Of a stretch of DNA of 64,000 bases, positions 1 through 11,304 are shown piece by piece; position 1 is the first letter of the stretch, and each line of letters opens with the position of its first letter. Location of the stretch: NCBI GenBank assembly GCA_019828545.1, contig JACVRA010000367.1, positions 83,649 through 147,648 of the forward strand, in the 5' to 3' direction. Both the position numbers and the translations under genes were made by a program. Below the pieces are notes generated by a model. It saw nothing but the letters and a program-made list of their open reading frames with translations. It did no database searches and was not told the DNA's origin. The stretch is from Paracamarosporium sp. OC-R06-R3. Its lineage: Eukaryota; Ascomycota; Dothideomycetes; Pleosporales; Didymosphaeriaceae.

Positions 1-2254
1 AGAGTGGAAGAGATGCTACAAAGGCAGAACGTGGACGTTTTGAGGGCTACTTTGCAGGCATGGGCACTGTGGAACGATCAGTTGGTACGTCATGCGTCAG
101 GCTGCGAGACTCGATATGCATGGAAGAGCTAACTGTGTCCAGAGATATATTGACTGGATCTTCTGCTACCTCGATCGTTCGTATTTGCTCCCAAAACAAG
201 AGTCGCTTCGTGATATTATGGTCAAGCTCTTCCGCTCTATTATCTTTGAGCACGCCAAGCTTAATCCTCGCATTGTCGACGGCGCATGCGACCTCATCGC
301 GATTGATCGGGCTGGAGAATATCTTGATCGCGAGATGTTCTCCAAAGCTGTCGCAATGTTCCATGACATGCAGGTCTATACACATCATTTCGAACCGCGG
401 ATGTTGGAGTTCAGCCAGACCTTTGTTAAGGAGTGGGCGGATAGGGAAAGCGCAGAGCAAAGTCTACCGGGATACGTCAAGAGTGCACAGTCACTGATGA
501 AGAGCGAAATCGCGAGAGTGGAGGTCTTCCGACTAGATGCATCAACTAAGCGTGATCTTTTGACTCTACTCGAGGACCACGTCATTTCGCGCAAGGAAGC
601 AAGATTAAGTATGGTATTACCTCTCCACTGAGAATACAGGATGCTAACAGGTCTGTAGCTAATCAAGATGAAATTGCTGATCTATACGAAGATAATGCAG
701 TCGAAGACCTTGAGCGGCTGTACACCCTTCTTGAGCGACGCAAGTTGGGTGCGAACCTGCGACCGGCTTTTATGAAATGGATAGAAGATACTGGTACTGC
801 CATCGTGTTCGATGAGAAAGAACAAGACAGCATGGTAGTGAAGCTATTGACCATGAAGCACCAGCTAGACACCATTTGGAAAGTCTCGTTCCATCGGAGC
901 TCGACACTCGGCCATGCTCTGCGTGAAGCTTTCGAGACTTTCATGAACAAGACTAAGAAGTCTAGCACAACATGGAATACGGACAATTCTAAACCTGGGG
1001 AGATGATTGCAAAATACGTGGATATGCTGCTAAGAGGTGGTGCTAAGGCTATCCCCGCGCAATTGAGCAAGAAGACGGAGAAGCCCGTGGATGTAGATGC
1101 TGAAGAAGACAACGAGGACATGGTCTTTGACGAAGACACAGAAGTCAACAATCAACTTGACCAAGTGCTAGACCTTTTCCGTTTCGTACACGGCAAAGCC
1201 GTATTTGAGGCTTTCTACAAGAAGGATCTCGCTCGTCGATTGTTGATGGGTCGAAGCGCCAGCGCTGATGCTGAGAGGAGTATGCTGGCGCGACTCAAGA
1301 CTGGTAAGGCTCCCATTTCCCTGTGCTGTTTTATACATGCTGATTTCACTTCAGAATGTGGTGCCGGATTCACAGCAAACCTGGAGCAGATGTTCAAAGA
1401 TATCGAGTTATCCCGCGAAGAGATGTCTTCTTATAAAACGATATCTGAAGAGCGAAACGAAAAGCACGCCATCGATATCAACGTAAACGTACTGTCAGCT
1501 TCATCGTGGCCAACATATCCTACTGTTCCTGTGATCATCCCGCGGCAAATTAAATCAGAGATCGATAAATTTGAAGCGCACTACAAGGCGAAACACTCTG
1601 GTCGAAAACTAGATTGGAAACATGCGCTTGCTCATTGTCAAGTCAAGGCGAAGTTTCCAAGGGGTAATAAGGAACTAGTTGTCTCTAGCTTCCAGGCGAT
1701 TGTCCTCTTGCTGTTCAACAATCTGCCAACCGACGACCACTTGAGCTACGAATACCTTAAGGAGGCTACCGGATTGCGTACGTATTTTCATCATTTGTGC
1801 CACTACCCTCATTTTACTAATGATTTGTTTAGCACCCCCCGAGCTTAACCGCACGCTTCAATCGCTTGCTTGCGCTAAATTGCGGCCATTGACTAAACAC
1901 CCTAAGGGTCGTGAAATCAACCCCACTGATACTTTCACCCTCAATGCCAACTTCACTGATCCGAAATACCGGATCAAGATTAACACCGTTCAGCTCAAGG
2001 AAACGGCCGCGGAAAACAAAGAGACGCACGAACGTGTCGCAGCGGACCGTAACTACGAGACACAGGCTGCTATCGTACGCATTCTGAAGGCGAGGAAAAG
2101 AATCACACATAGCGAGCTTGTGGCGGAAACTATTAGGGTTACGAGGAATAGAGGAACGCTGGATGTGTCAGGGATTAAGAAGAACATTGATCGTTTGATC
2201 GAGAAGGAGTTCCTAGAAAGGGAGGACGATGGGATGTATGCTTATATCGCCTAG
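1..2254 (+). CDS. cul4: Cullin-4, 5' part cut off by the window edge
   Basis: Scaffold of a CRL4 ubiquitin ligase: the C-terminal half binds the RING protein Rbx1 and is activated by NEDD8. Five exons are visible: 1-84, 143-608, 659-1303, 1355-1777 and 1833-2254, giving 679 residues; the N-terminal adaptor-binding part lies left of the window. Intron 85-142 joins a WNDQL end to RYIDWIFCYLDRSYLL, a cullin-repeat helix. The cullin homology region holds AVFEAFYKKDLARRLL and ECGAGFTANLEQMFKDIELS. The winged-helix end holds the neddylation segment IVRILKARKRITHSELV and finishes in YAYIA, like other cullins. Assignment to the CUL4 branch rests on the remembered fungal pattern around KINTVQLKET and THERVAADR; CUL1 or CUL3 are less likely. 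Intron 1304-1354 is 51 nt long, in frame and free of stops. Confidence 0.9.
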
Positions 2255-2605
2255 GTGGTTGCAGATAGGGGTTTGCACGAAACTAGTATATCACATAATA
2301 ATACTGCATATTGTGAGCCTGTTCTGCATGTAAGCAAGACTCAAATGACTACGTCAATATCGCTCCAGTACATAGTGGACTAGCATAGAACCTAGGGTCC
2401 ATTACCGTGACCAATAGGCGCTTGACAGCGGCGAAGAGCATTTACTCATCCCTGTACGTGCATAGTTCGTTAGGACCTAAAATACTAGCTACGGCCTAAA
2501 TTCTTGATCTTGCCGAGATATGTCTTCAACTTTTGTAATGACCCAAATATAACAAAGCCTTTCTTGCGTACGTGGCACACATTTGAAGCAGAGGCACACC
2601 TCATC
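2255..2605. other. Intergenic, cullin 3' end to SDR gene
   Basis: Tandem + strand spacer of 351 bp. It must hold the cullin 3' UTR and the promoter of the next gene. I see no RNA gene, repeat or conserved ORF. Confidence 0.5.
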
Positions 2606-3682
2606 ATGGCAACCCCACCCTACATTCTCGTCACCGGCGCAACAGGCTTTATCGGCGCCCACGTAGTAGACGAAGTAAATATGAACTTTCATTCCAGCGA
2701 TGTTGGGAGGAATTTTCAGCTTATGCTATCGTAGCTTCTCCGCCGCGGCCACCGTGTACGTGCGGCAACACGTTCCCTCCAAAAGGGCGAGCTCATGAAG
2801 ATGCTCCGCCCGCAATACGCCGCTCAACTTGACATTGTGCAAGTGCCCGACTTCACCGCCTCGGCATCATTCAATGACGCTGTACAAGGCGTCGACGGGG
2901 TCATTCACGTTGCGAGCCCATTTACTTATGACACTACTGATAATGAGAAAGAGCTTGTAAAACCGGCTATTGCAGGGGTGAGGGCTGTGCTGGAAGCCGC
3001 TGCGCAAGAGGCCCAAGTGAAGAGGGTCGTAATTACGAGTAGCTTTGCAGCAGTTCTTGATGCAGGAAGGAAGGCACCGCCACGATTTACGTACACGGCT
3101 GACGACTGGAACCCGTTGTCTTATGAGGAAGCTGTGGCAAAGGATACGAGTGCCGTGGTTGCGTACCGCGGGTCCAAGAAGTTTGCTGAGCTGGCAGCAT
3201 GGGACTTTGTCAAGGAACGCAGACCCACGTTCGATATCGCAATGTTGTGTCCTCCCATGGTTTTCGGGCCTGTCGTGCATCCAGTCGAACGCCTCGTTAA
3301 TCTGAACGAAAGTAATGCGATGCTGTGGGCTGTTGCGAGCGGGAAGGATCTACCTGTAGCTCGCGTACCATTCTGGGTCGATGCAAGGGATGTGGCAAAC
3401 GCACATGTGGAAGCGCTCTTCAGGCCTGAAGCGGGCGGCAAGAGATTTGTGGTCGCAAGCCCGGAGAAGTTTTCGTATGGGCTAGTTAAGAAGTTTGTAG
3501 AAGAGGAGTTCGATTGGGGGAAGGATAGAGTGGCACAGGGAGAGCAGGAGATTGACGATAGCTATGACTTAGACGGGGAAACGGCGGGGAGAGAATTAGG
3601 TGTGAAGTACCGGACTTTCAGACAGACGGTTAAGGACTTTGTGGAACAGGCTGTGAAGATGGAGGAAAGTGAGAAGAGGTGA
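2606..3682 (+). CDS. NAD(P)-dependent extended SDR reductase (dihydroflavonol reductase / Gre2-like)
   Basis: Probable cytosolic NAD(P)H carbonyl reductase of the extended short-chain dehydrogenase family, the group holding yeast Gre2 methylglyoxal reductase and plant dihydroflavonol 4-reductases. Two exons, 2606-2674 and 2735-3682, make 338 residues. The 60-nt intron ends in a TAG stop, so the first exon is easily lost in a naive call; splicing joins VVDE to LLRRGHRV, as the family expects. The nucleotide-binding motif TGATGFIG is at about residues 10-17 and the catalytic pair is Tyr167/Lys171 in AYRGSKKFAE. VIHVASPF is the usual strand 4 motif. The substrate cannot be told from sequence. 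There is no signal peptide and no cluster context. Confidence 0.88.
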
Positions 3683-4180
3683 GGTTGGATGGGTGTTGAT
3701 GGTGTCAATGCGCTTGGGTGGTCTGGTAACAGGTCCATACTTCTAAGGCACATTAAAGGATTAAGTCACCATTGGATACCTAAAATAATGTAGTGTTGAT
3801 GGCAGCAGAAGAGTCTAGGTAGAATAAGTTGCTCATTGCACATGACGATGCCGTACTTCTGCTCTCTGCAGTGCTGTAGCTGTAACGCGCTTTCCTCTCT
3901 CGTGTAGTGAATGCCATATCACGAGGGAAAGTCGTAGCCGTAGCATCAGTGCTTTGTCTAAAAAGATGATGAACCCTTGAGCCCTCAAATGCTGTGCAAC
4001 TAGACCGGGTGGGCGGAGTGGCGCGACGTATGGGATGATGTACTTGGTGGTCTTGGCACCGGCGCAGCGCACAGGCAAATGTCGCGTCCCCGCCTACACG
4101 CGTACTGACAACATCATCACTCTTGGTTACTGACGCGCATTCGCGCCACCCCTCTTCCAAGCCCATATCGCGCAGCCACG
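3683..4180. other. Intergenic, SDR gene to cohesin gene
   Basis: Tandem + strand spacer of 498 bp. Short open frames on the - strand here lack any recognisable domain. Nothing else stands out. Confidence 0.45.
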
Positions 4181-7100
4181 ATGAGCGCAGACGTCGCATC
4201 TTCCAGTGCTGCCGACATTACATCTTCCGCGCCGCGGCGCAAATCAGGACGCGTACCAACCCAGCGCCAGCTATACTCTCCGACAGGAAGCGCGAAGCGG
4301 AAACGGAACGTTAGAGATGAGAGCGATGTCGACAGCAATGCGCCTTCATCTGAGGATGATGAGTCGGACAGCAGCCCCGACGAAGAAGAATTGAAAGAGC
4401 GCCGGAAGCAGGGCAGAAAGAAGAAGAGCGCGACAGCTGCTAAGAAGCCTCCGCAGAAGAGGCCAAAGACGAATGGGGAGATTGTTGGTCTTGCGATTCG
4501 TCCGGCGACTGGCGCGAAGAAAGCGGCGCGACCGCGCAAGGCGACCATCCGCAAGAGCGCGCTGGTAGAAGAAGATGTAGATGGGTTGTATGGTAGGCTT
4601 TACAGCTTCCGAGGAGGGGCTTGACGCGATCGCTGACGTTGTGGTAGCTGAGATATTTGCGCGTGGAACGCGTCTGACGGATGTCGCTTCGCAATGGATC
4701 GGTCGGTTCGGCGAACACGAGGCAAAGGCTGTGGCCGAGATCGTTAATCTTGTTATTCGGGCGGCCGGATGCCACGTCCGAATCGATGAGGACGACATCG
4801 CCGAACCAGACAACTGCCCGCATAGGCTCGGGGAGATTCAGGATGAGTATAACGCGGTATGTGAGATGAAGCAACCGCACGCGCGTCTCTAACAAACAAC
4901 AGGAACAAGTAACAGATTATCCACTCATCTCAAAACTCAAAGGCGCTACCGCTTTCCGAAATACGCTTCACGAATTCTTCATCACCCTGGTTCAGACAAT
5001 AGCCCAGACAGGTCTCATGTACGAAGAGAATCAACTCATAGAGAACATACAAGTGTGGATTTGCACCATGTCTTCTGCGACGAACCGCCCTTTCCGTCAT
5101 ACCAGCACATTGGCCGCTCTAGCTGTTACCTCTGGCTTGTCTAGGATCGCAAGCGACATTGCAGAGAGCACAGCGAAGATGATGCGACAGAAGGAAACAG
5201 AATCGAAGAAGTCGCGTGCAAACAAGTCCCGTTTAGCAACAATCGATCAAGAAGTAGAAGAGCTCAACCAAAAGTTGGAGCATGTGAAGGCTCTCATAAC
5301 GGATTGGTTCGATACGGTCTATGTTCACAGATACCGCGATGTGGATCCCAAGGTTCGGGTTGAGTGCTGTGAAGCACTAGCTGATTGGATCATGATATAT
5401 CCCGACAAATTCTTTGACGGTCAACATCTGCGATATCTAGGCTGGATACTTTCAGATACCAATGAGGGTACCCGCGCCGAGGTCTTGAAGCAACTTGCAA
5501 AACTGTACCGTGATAAGGACAAGCTCGCTGGTTTGAAGACTTTCACCGAACGATTTAGGGCTCGCATCGTCGAAATAGCAACTCGCGATGCACATACCAA
5601 TATCCGGGCCAATGCAGTTGAGCTGCTTGATATCCTACGCGAAGCTGGATTCCTAGAACCTGATGATATCGATACTGTGGGCAAGCTCATTTTTGATTCA
5701 GAGCCGAAAGTTCGTAAGGCTGTTGTTGGTTTCTTTGCCGAGAACGTCAATGCGGCATACGAACTTCAGATTGAAGATATGGGTGGACAGGAAGCGCTTG
5801 ATGAGGCACTCGCTGAACCAGATGACGAAGAATACGAGAACCCCAGGCTAGAATGGCTGAAAATGAAGTGTCTTGTCGAGCAATTATTGTCTTACGATGA
5901 GGACACCGGCCTTCCTTCACAGATCGAGCGCGTCACACCCTATGGTGCTGAGCTAGGCTTGGTAGCTGCTGGTGTAGAGTCACGGTTTTCTCTAGCTGCT
6001 CAGGCCCTATACGATGCGATCCCGGAAATTAGATCCTGGGAAGTGTTGGCAGGCTACCTCCTCTACGACCATTCGCAGACTTCCACAGATGTTGCAGGTG
6101 ACGATGCTGAGGCTATGCTTCGACGGAACTGCAAGCTAGAAGAGCAAGAGGAAACCGCCCTTCTCGACATTCTCAATGCGACGGTTCGAATACGACTGCA
6201 ACGGTTAGCCGAGATACAGAAAGACAAGAAGAGAACGAAAGTACAACGCAACTCGGACCAGTCAGAACAGGAAGAAACAGCGAAGAAGCTAACGATTCTT
6301 ATCCCGCAATTACTCAAGAAGTTCGGTGCTCTACCAGAGGCTGCATCCCTGTGCCTTCGTCTTGAGCGCGAGCTTAACTTGGATGTGTTCCAGGAGCTAC
6401 GGCAGGATACTGCCCTGACGGCGCTACTAGACGACATCAACAAACAATTTCTTACCCACCACAGTGAACGCGTTCTAGGTGAAGCAATAAGCTCCATCCT
6501 GCACGCTTTAGGCAACGATGAGCTTCGAGAGCTTGTCGACAGCAAGACCCAAGCTCTGTGGGATGACCTCTCCGGGACTTTCGATGCACTGCGACGTGGG
6601 AGGGAGCTGTCAGTACGGGGAGGTGTTGAGCAAAACATCCTTGTCGGCATCTCAAACATCGTTCTGAAGATGTCAGAACTTGCGAAAGCCTCGGAACCGG
6701 CGATCTTGGACCAAATACCGGCGCCGACAAAACCCAGAGCTAGGAACCAGAAACACGCTGTATTGAATACTCCTCCAATCTCGTCCCTGCTCCAGATCCT
6801 CGATCGAGGCGTTCCTACTGACGACTTGGATGACGACGTCAATGAAACAGAGGACGCGCTTGTTCGTCACACGATGTCATTGATGCTTCCATACTTCCTC
6901 TGGAAATGCAGGCACTTCTCAACCCATATTGAGGCTGGCACACAGATACCCGATGATGAGCTCACGGCAGTAGCAGAGCGAAGAGATGCCTGCATTACTG
7001 CTCTCATGCGTGTCATCGAGAGCCGGAAGGGTGCAGATGAGCTTAGAGTCGAAGCAGCAGATCTCTTGCTCGATCTGTACAACCTTTTCCGAGCATTGAA

Positions 7101-7791
7101 GGCTATGAAAGCGAAGGCCGACAAGGGGGCAAAGAAGCCGAATAAGCGGGCTTCTGAGACGAACGATGACTGGGAAGCTTTGTGCCAGGAAATTGATGGC
7201 AAAACTTTCAGGTTGCTCCTACAAATCTTGACCACTTTGGAGAGCAACCTCGCGAAGCGACTCAGGAAGCGCCTCGAGGGTCCTGACGTTGACGACGACC
7301 CTATCGACGAGGATGACGAGCCTGAAAGCAGCGATGACGAAGGCGACGATGAGCAGGTGCAGAACCAGAAGCAGATCCGCGCCCTTCTCGCCGAAGAGCG
7401 TCTCTGCACGTTCGGCAGCCGCATTGTGCACGGTGTTCAAGTCGGATCTCTTGATTCCAACGATGAGAAGACTGCGCGGACACGGCTGGAACGCAACAAA
7501 GCTAAGTTGACGCCTAGCTGGAAAGAAGTTGTGAGCCATCTTGACATCAACAAACACGTCAAGGGCAGAGGTGCAAAGAAAACTCAACCAGCCAAGGAGT
7601 CCGCGAAGGCTGTGAAGAGCAAAGCGATTGTTGTTGAGGACGACAGCGAAGAAGATGAAGTCCAAGACGATCCGATTGAAGATGAGGAGATGGCCGATGC
7701 TGACGCTGGGACCGCGGACGAGGAACAGGTTAATGGAGAAGCGGAAAGCGCAAATGGAGATGTGGAGAGGGAAAGTGTGCTGGGTGATTAG
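4181..7791 (+). CDS. psc3: Cohesin subunit SA/STAG (Scc3/Psc3)
   Basis: HEAT-repeat subunit of the cohesin ring that binds the kleisin and loads cohesin on chromatin for sister-chromatid cohesion. Three exons, 4181-4592, 4648-4856 and 4903-7791, encode 1169 residues. The first 140 residues are basic and acidic low complexity (RRKSGRVPTQRQLYSP, KKKSATAAKKPP), likely nuclear targeting. The STAG domain spans exons 2-3 (EQVTDYPLISKLKGATAFRN), followed by the helix ending DIAESTAKMMRQ. The most conserved SA block has WFDTVYVHRYRDVDPKVRVEC, then LRYLGWILSDTNEGTRAEVLKQL. The C-terminal 100 residues are again acidic (EDDSEEDEVQDDP) and disordered. Length matches fungal Scc3 proteins. The mitotic rather than meiotic (Rec11-like) paralogue is an inference. 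Confidence 0.93.
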
Positions 7792-8917
7792 TGCGCTGTG
7801 TGTCTTCGGGCGATGATGAAAAGAGCTTCCTGTTGAGATACTTGTCGATTCTACTCTTCTTGGTTTCTTCCGTGCGCATACTTAGTAAAGGGGGTTATAG
7901 TGGCCGGGTGGGTATACCATTGTGTATAGGGCGTTTGGCTTCATGGCGATGGCGTTCTACGATCGGAAGTGGATCTGGAAGTTTTATAGCGTGTACGTGA
8001 ACGCGAGTAGTTTCATGCATACTTGCTAGATTTTTGCAGTTGTGATGTACGAGGGCGTATGGTGGGTATCCACCAGTTCACTATGTTTGCAGGGCTCGTT
8101 CAAGTGTCTGAAGAGTGTAGACGGACTCGAATGCACACGCAGCAAGTCCATGGTACCTTGTCTAAAACGTGGTTTGGTTACCAACAAAAAAAACGACAGT
8201 TAATGAAAACGTTCACAAAGTTACGAAGCCCACGGTAACACCTCCAAAGAATACGGATGGAAAATTCTTCATAGGATGAACTACCCCTAAAGTGTTGGCT
8301 CTTACAGTGTTCCCACTGGTTAATGTTCTCCATGTTTATAACCCAGAGCAGATATAGTCATATAGAGCAAGGATAGAGCCCGTTACTGGCACATGCTAGT
8401 CGCGACGGGACCGTGCGAAATGACATATTCATGCGCCCATGTTTCGACTAGCTTGGGCCATTACGCTCGAAGGTCTAGAAAGTACAAGACAGAACAAAAG
8501 CTAAGTCGGTTCTTTGCGCTATGCTCACGAATGCGTGCATAACGGTTAACCTAACAGTTTCGTGGTGGACCGTAGAAGAGCCATAGCAGCCATGGCAGGG
8601 ATCAGAAACAACGATACGGTAGAATCCCAGCGTACATACCGTAAGTCACCGAGGAAGGAGTCACCGAAAGAGATGTTTGATGGAGCTGCCCCCTTTTGAG
8701 GTCGTAGTCTGCTTTCGTCGTGACCGCAAGATCCCGGCAGTGTCCTATTCGCCCCGCGACGTCGACAACAGCCCGCGAACGCGTGGGATACGCGCCCTAG
8801 GAGAGTCCTAGGATACATAATATGTGATGTACCGACGGTGTTTCTCCGCTCTTCACGCGGATCTCTTACTCGCCCGTCACTAATCACTGTCCGATTGTCT
8901 GTCCCGCAAGCACACAC
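7792..8917. other. Intergenic, 1.1 kb
   Basis: Spacer between two + strand genes. It holds the 3' UTR of the cohesin gene and the promoter of the small protein at 8918. I see only short frames, an A-rich patch near 8187 and no recognisable RNA or repeat. Confidence 0.45.
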
Positions 8918-9379
8918 ATGTCCTATTTCAACATGGCAAAGAAAGTACCTACCGTCAAGCCCGTCCCAGCGACCGAGGAGGCCTCCCCAAACGCATCCGC
9001 CGAACCAAAACGCCCGGGCACAAGCGGCACAGAGCTCCTCCTCACCACCAACCGCCGCACCGCTTCGGCACAATACGTCGCAGCGCAACGAGCAGAAACC
9101 GCTTACAAGGCGAAGAAACGGTCGGCGGGGGCACGCCAGCATCGGTCCGAGGCGGCGTCTCACTTCAAACAGTCGATGTTTCATTTGAGAGAGAGCGTGA
9201 AGAGCTGCTGGAGCATGGTCGCTGCGGTGCCGTGGATGGTGCGCGAATGGAGGGGAAACCGCCAGGCGGAGAACGAGAAGAAGGCTGTGGAACGGTACAT
9301 GGAGAAGAAGAAGAAGCTTGAGGAGCGCATAGCGAAGCAGGAGGTTGGCCAGGACCAGGAGAAAGAGACGGAAGCGTAG
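8918..9379 (+). CDS. Small coiled-coil protein of unknown function
   Basis: Uninterrupted 153-residue frame with no domain that I can name. Residues 1-40 are Pro/Ala/Thr-rich. Residues 40-85 hold TNRRTASAQYVAAQRAETAY, then a run of Arg/Lys. A short hydrophobic stretch (CWSMVAAVPWMV) at about 105-117 could be an amphipathic or membrane-touching helix. Residues 120-150 are a strongly charged heptad-like helix (VERYMEKKKKLEERIAKQEV), probably a coiled coil. The composition is more structured than the opposite-strand frame over the same bases, and I recall similar short hypothetical proteins in ascomycetes, so I consider it a real gene. A second in-frame ATG at 8933 is an alternative start. Confidence 0.65.
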   Translation: MSYFNMAKKVPTVKPVPATEEASPNASAEPKRPGTSGTELLLTTNRRTASAQYVAAQRAETAYKAKKRSAGARQHRSEAASHFKQSMFHLRESVKSCWSMVAAVPWMVREWRGNRQAENEKKAVERYMEKKKKLEERIAKQEVGQDQEKETEA

Positions 9380-9864
9380 CGGCCGGTAAGCGCGAGGTTG
9401 CATTCATCGTTCGATCGTTGTTTGGGTTTCATATGTGTGACTGTTTGGTTTGGATTTGCGTCTACACTCTCGTTGGCCTGTGGCATTTCATTTGTTTCTT
9501 GATTTTTTTTCTTTCTGTTTCTGTTTCTTTTTCTGCTCGCGTCGGCGATCGGTCAACATTGCTTCCCCAAGGACCGGTATTGTACCGGACGGTCCAAGCT
9601 ACAGAGGCAGGGACTCGCTGTAAGAACCCTGTGTTCTGTTCTCTTTGCATGGACACTCGAGGAAGAGTGATGATAACGACTCTCTGTTACCGGCAGATAC
9701 CAGGATTTCCTTTGCAGTATTCTAGTTTTGATAGTTGGTTTTATTGGCCAGCGCAACCGCGTTTCAACGGTGGTAATTTCTATTACAGTATAGATAACAA
9801 TGTTCAGTCGCGATCAAACTCAGGCGGCATTTCAAGCTGCGCTCATAGAGCTGCAATACTAGGC
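9380..9864. other. Convergent 3' UTR region with T/C-rich tract
   Basis: Spacer between the ends of a + strand and a - strand gene. A T-rich pyrimidine tract at about 9498-9537 fits a shared 3' UTR/terminator zone. No gene seen. Confidence 0.45.
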
Positions 9865-11062
9865 TCACAATTTAGCTCTCGCCCAATCCTTGACCACAAT
9901 CGCGCTGCCTGTTCCACTGTCGCCCTTGTAACCCAGCAGCAGCTCCAAAACAGGCTCCATATGCGCAGCTTTTGGCGTGATGACTGTGTTCACTCGACCA
10001 CCCTGCTTGCCGAAGCCCTTGGTAAACCGTCTTGCCCACTCCTCGATGCCGTCGAGCAGAACCTCGTTTCCACCGGCCCAGACCAGCACCTCGTCGATCA
10101 CGGACGCTGTGCCTTCCCACCAAGATGCCGGGGCTGTGACGGGCTCATTGTAGAAATCACCTGCGAAGGGGGAGTCGCTACCTAGAAAGGCGGATGACCA
10201 GCGTTCGAGTGCTCTCCGATCAAAGCAGTCTCTTTCGGCATTTGTTTGGTAAGCGCGTGTATGCGTGTTGAACGAGCACCAGGGTGACATGAGTAACGCG
10301 GCGTGCAGTTTGGTGGGGAGCTGTAGTGCTGGGATCTCAGGGTGAGGGTGGGCAAGGTGTGATAGAAGGCCAATGACTAGGTTTCCGCCTGCCGAGTCGC
10401 CGCCCAAGCTGATGTCTGAAGGGATGCGACCGGTGGTTTGCACGAGGTACCTGAGGCATTCGACGGCTTGTGTTAATTGAGTGGGATATCTGTTCTCCGG
10501 AGCGAGTCCGTAGGCGAGGAAGAGGACGGCAGTGTCAGAACCTTGGGCATTGAGTACGTTGATCATGTCTGTGAGGTACTGGAAGTGACCGGGAGTGGCT
10601 GCCATCACGTAGCCGCCGCCTGTAGGGAGTCAGTGCATGCTTCCGTATCTCGCTATAATGAAGTTACCGTGTAGCCAGAGAAAGATTCTCTTGGCGTTCT
10701 TGTTCCCCAGCCAGTGCGCCTGCGTGCCGCTCGACAGCGTGACGCTCTCAGGTGCTATGTTAGTGTCCTTGCAGAACTTGAGATAGGTTTCTGTGGTAGG
10801 GACGCGCGAGTACGTCTCCTGGGTAAGGTTGACGCTACCCAGCTGGCTACGCATCATGGTGAAGATGACGTCCTTGAAGTAGTTGTGTGCGCCATGCTGG
10901 CCCTTGAACGGTGAAGTCCATAACCGAGCAGACGCTGCCAGCACTTGACAAAGTATTAGCAGAGATCAATTGAAGGGATGGTTGCAGTGACGGACTGGCT
11001 TTCAGGGTCGCCGAGGCAATGCCGACCCTGCTGGCGAAGGAGATGGTCTGCTTGTCTGCCAT
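9865..11062 (-). CDS. Alpha/beta hydrolase, HSL-type esterase (steryl acetyl hydrolase-like)
   Basis: Serine esterase of the hormone-sensitive-lipase family, in fungi often related to steryl acetyl hydrolases. Three exons on the - strand: 11062-10996, 10943-10668 and 10619-9865, giving 365 residues. Splicing the second intron (10620-10667) restores the oxyanion-hole motif LWLHGGGYV (HGGG at 114-117). The nucleophile is Ser190 in GGDSAGGN and the likely base is His334 in KAAHMEP. The acid is probably Glu300 or Asp304 in GGNEVLLD. The N-terminus (IASATLKAMLAASARLW) may be a weak membrane anchor. The first intron has the unusual donor GTCCGT, but its branch site TGCTAAT and frame support it. It is divergent from the bZIP gene at 11305, with 242 bp between the starts. 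The substrate is unknown. Confidence 0.85.
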
Positions 11063-11304
11063 GTTGAAAGCAGTAGGAGAGGTCCCCCAGAAGGACCAGG
11101 CCTGGAGGACGAGATGCTCTCCGCCAAATAGCCATGTCGACGCTGCCCCAGACTCGGTGGCCCAGGAAGTGGTTACCCGGGGTGTCACAATGCGGCGGCC
11201 CCCGCAAACGGGGACGACATGACTCAACGGGCGAAGGATTGCATGCACGGCACGACTCTTGCTTAACAACACCCAGGACGTCGCGCCAGATTGGGTCAGA
11301 TAAG
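11063..11304. promoter_or_regulatory. Shared divergent promoter region, esterase / bZIP gene
   Basis: Only 242 bp separate the ATG of the esterase (- strand) from the ATG of the bZIP factor (+ strand), so both promoters must lie in or overlap this segment. No clear TATA box is visible; control by the neighbouring factor is conceivable but only inferred from layout. Confidence 0.45.

Noticed and set aside
8546..9403. 285-codon - strand frame over the small gene at 8918
   Set aside because: Leu/Arg/Cys-rich without a domain; the + strand frame reads more like a protein.
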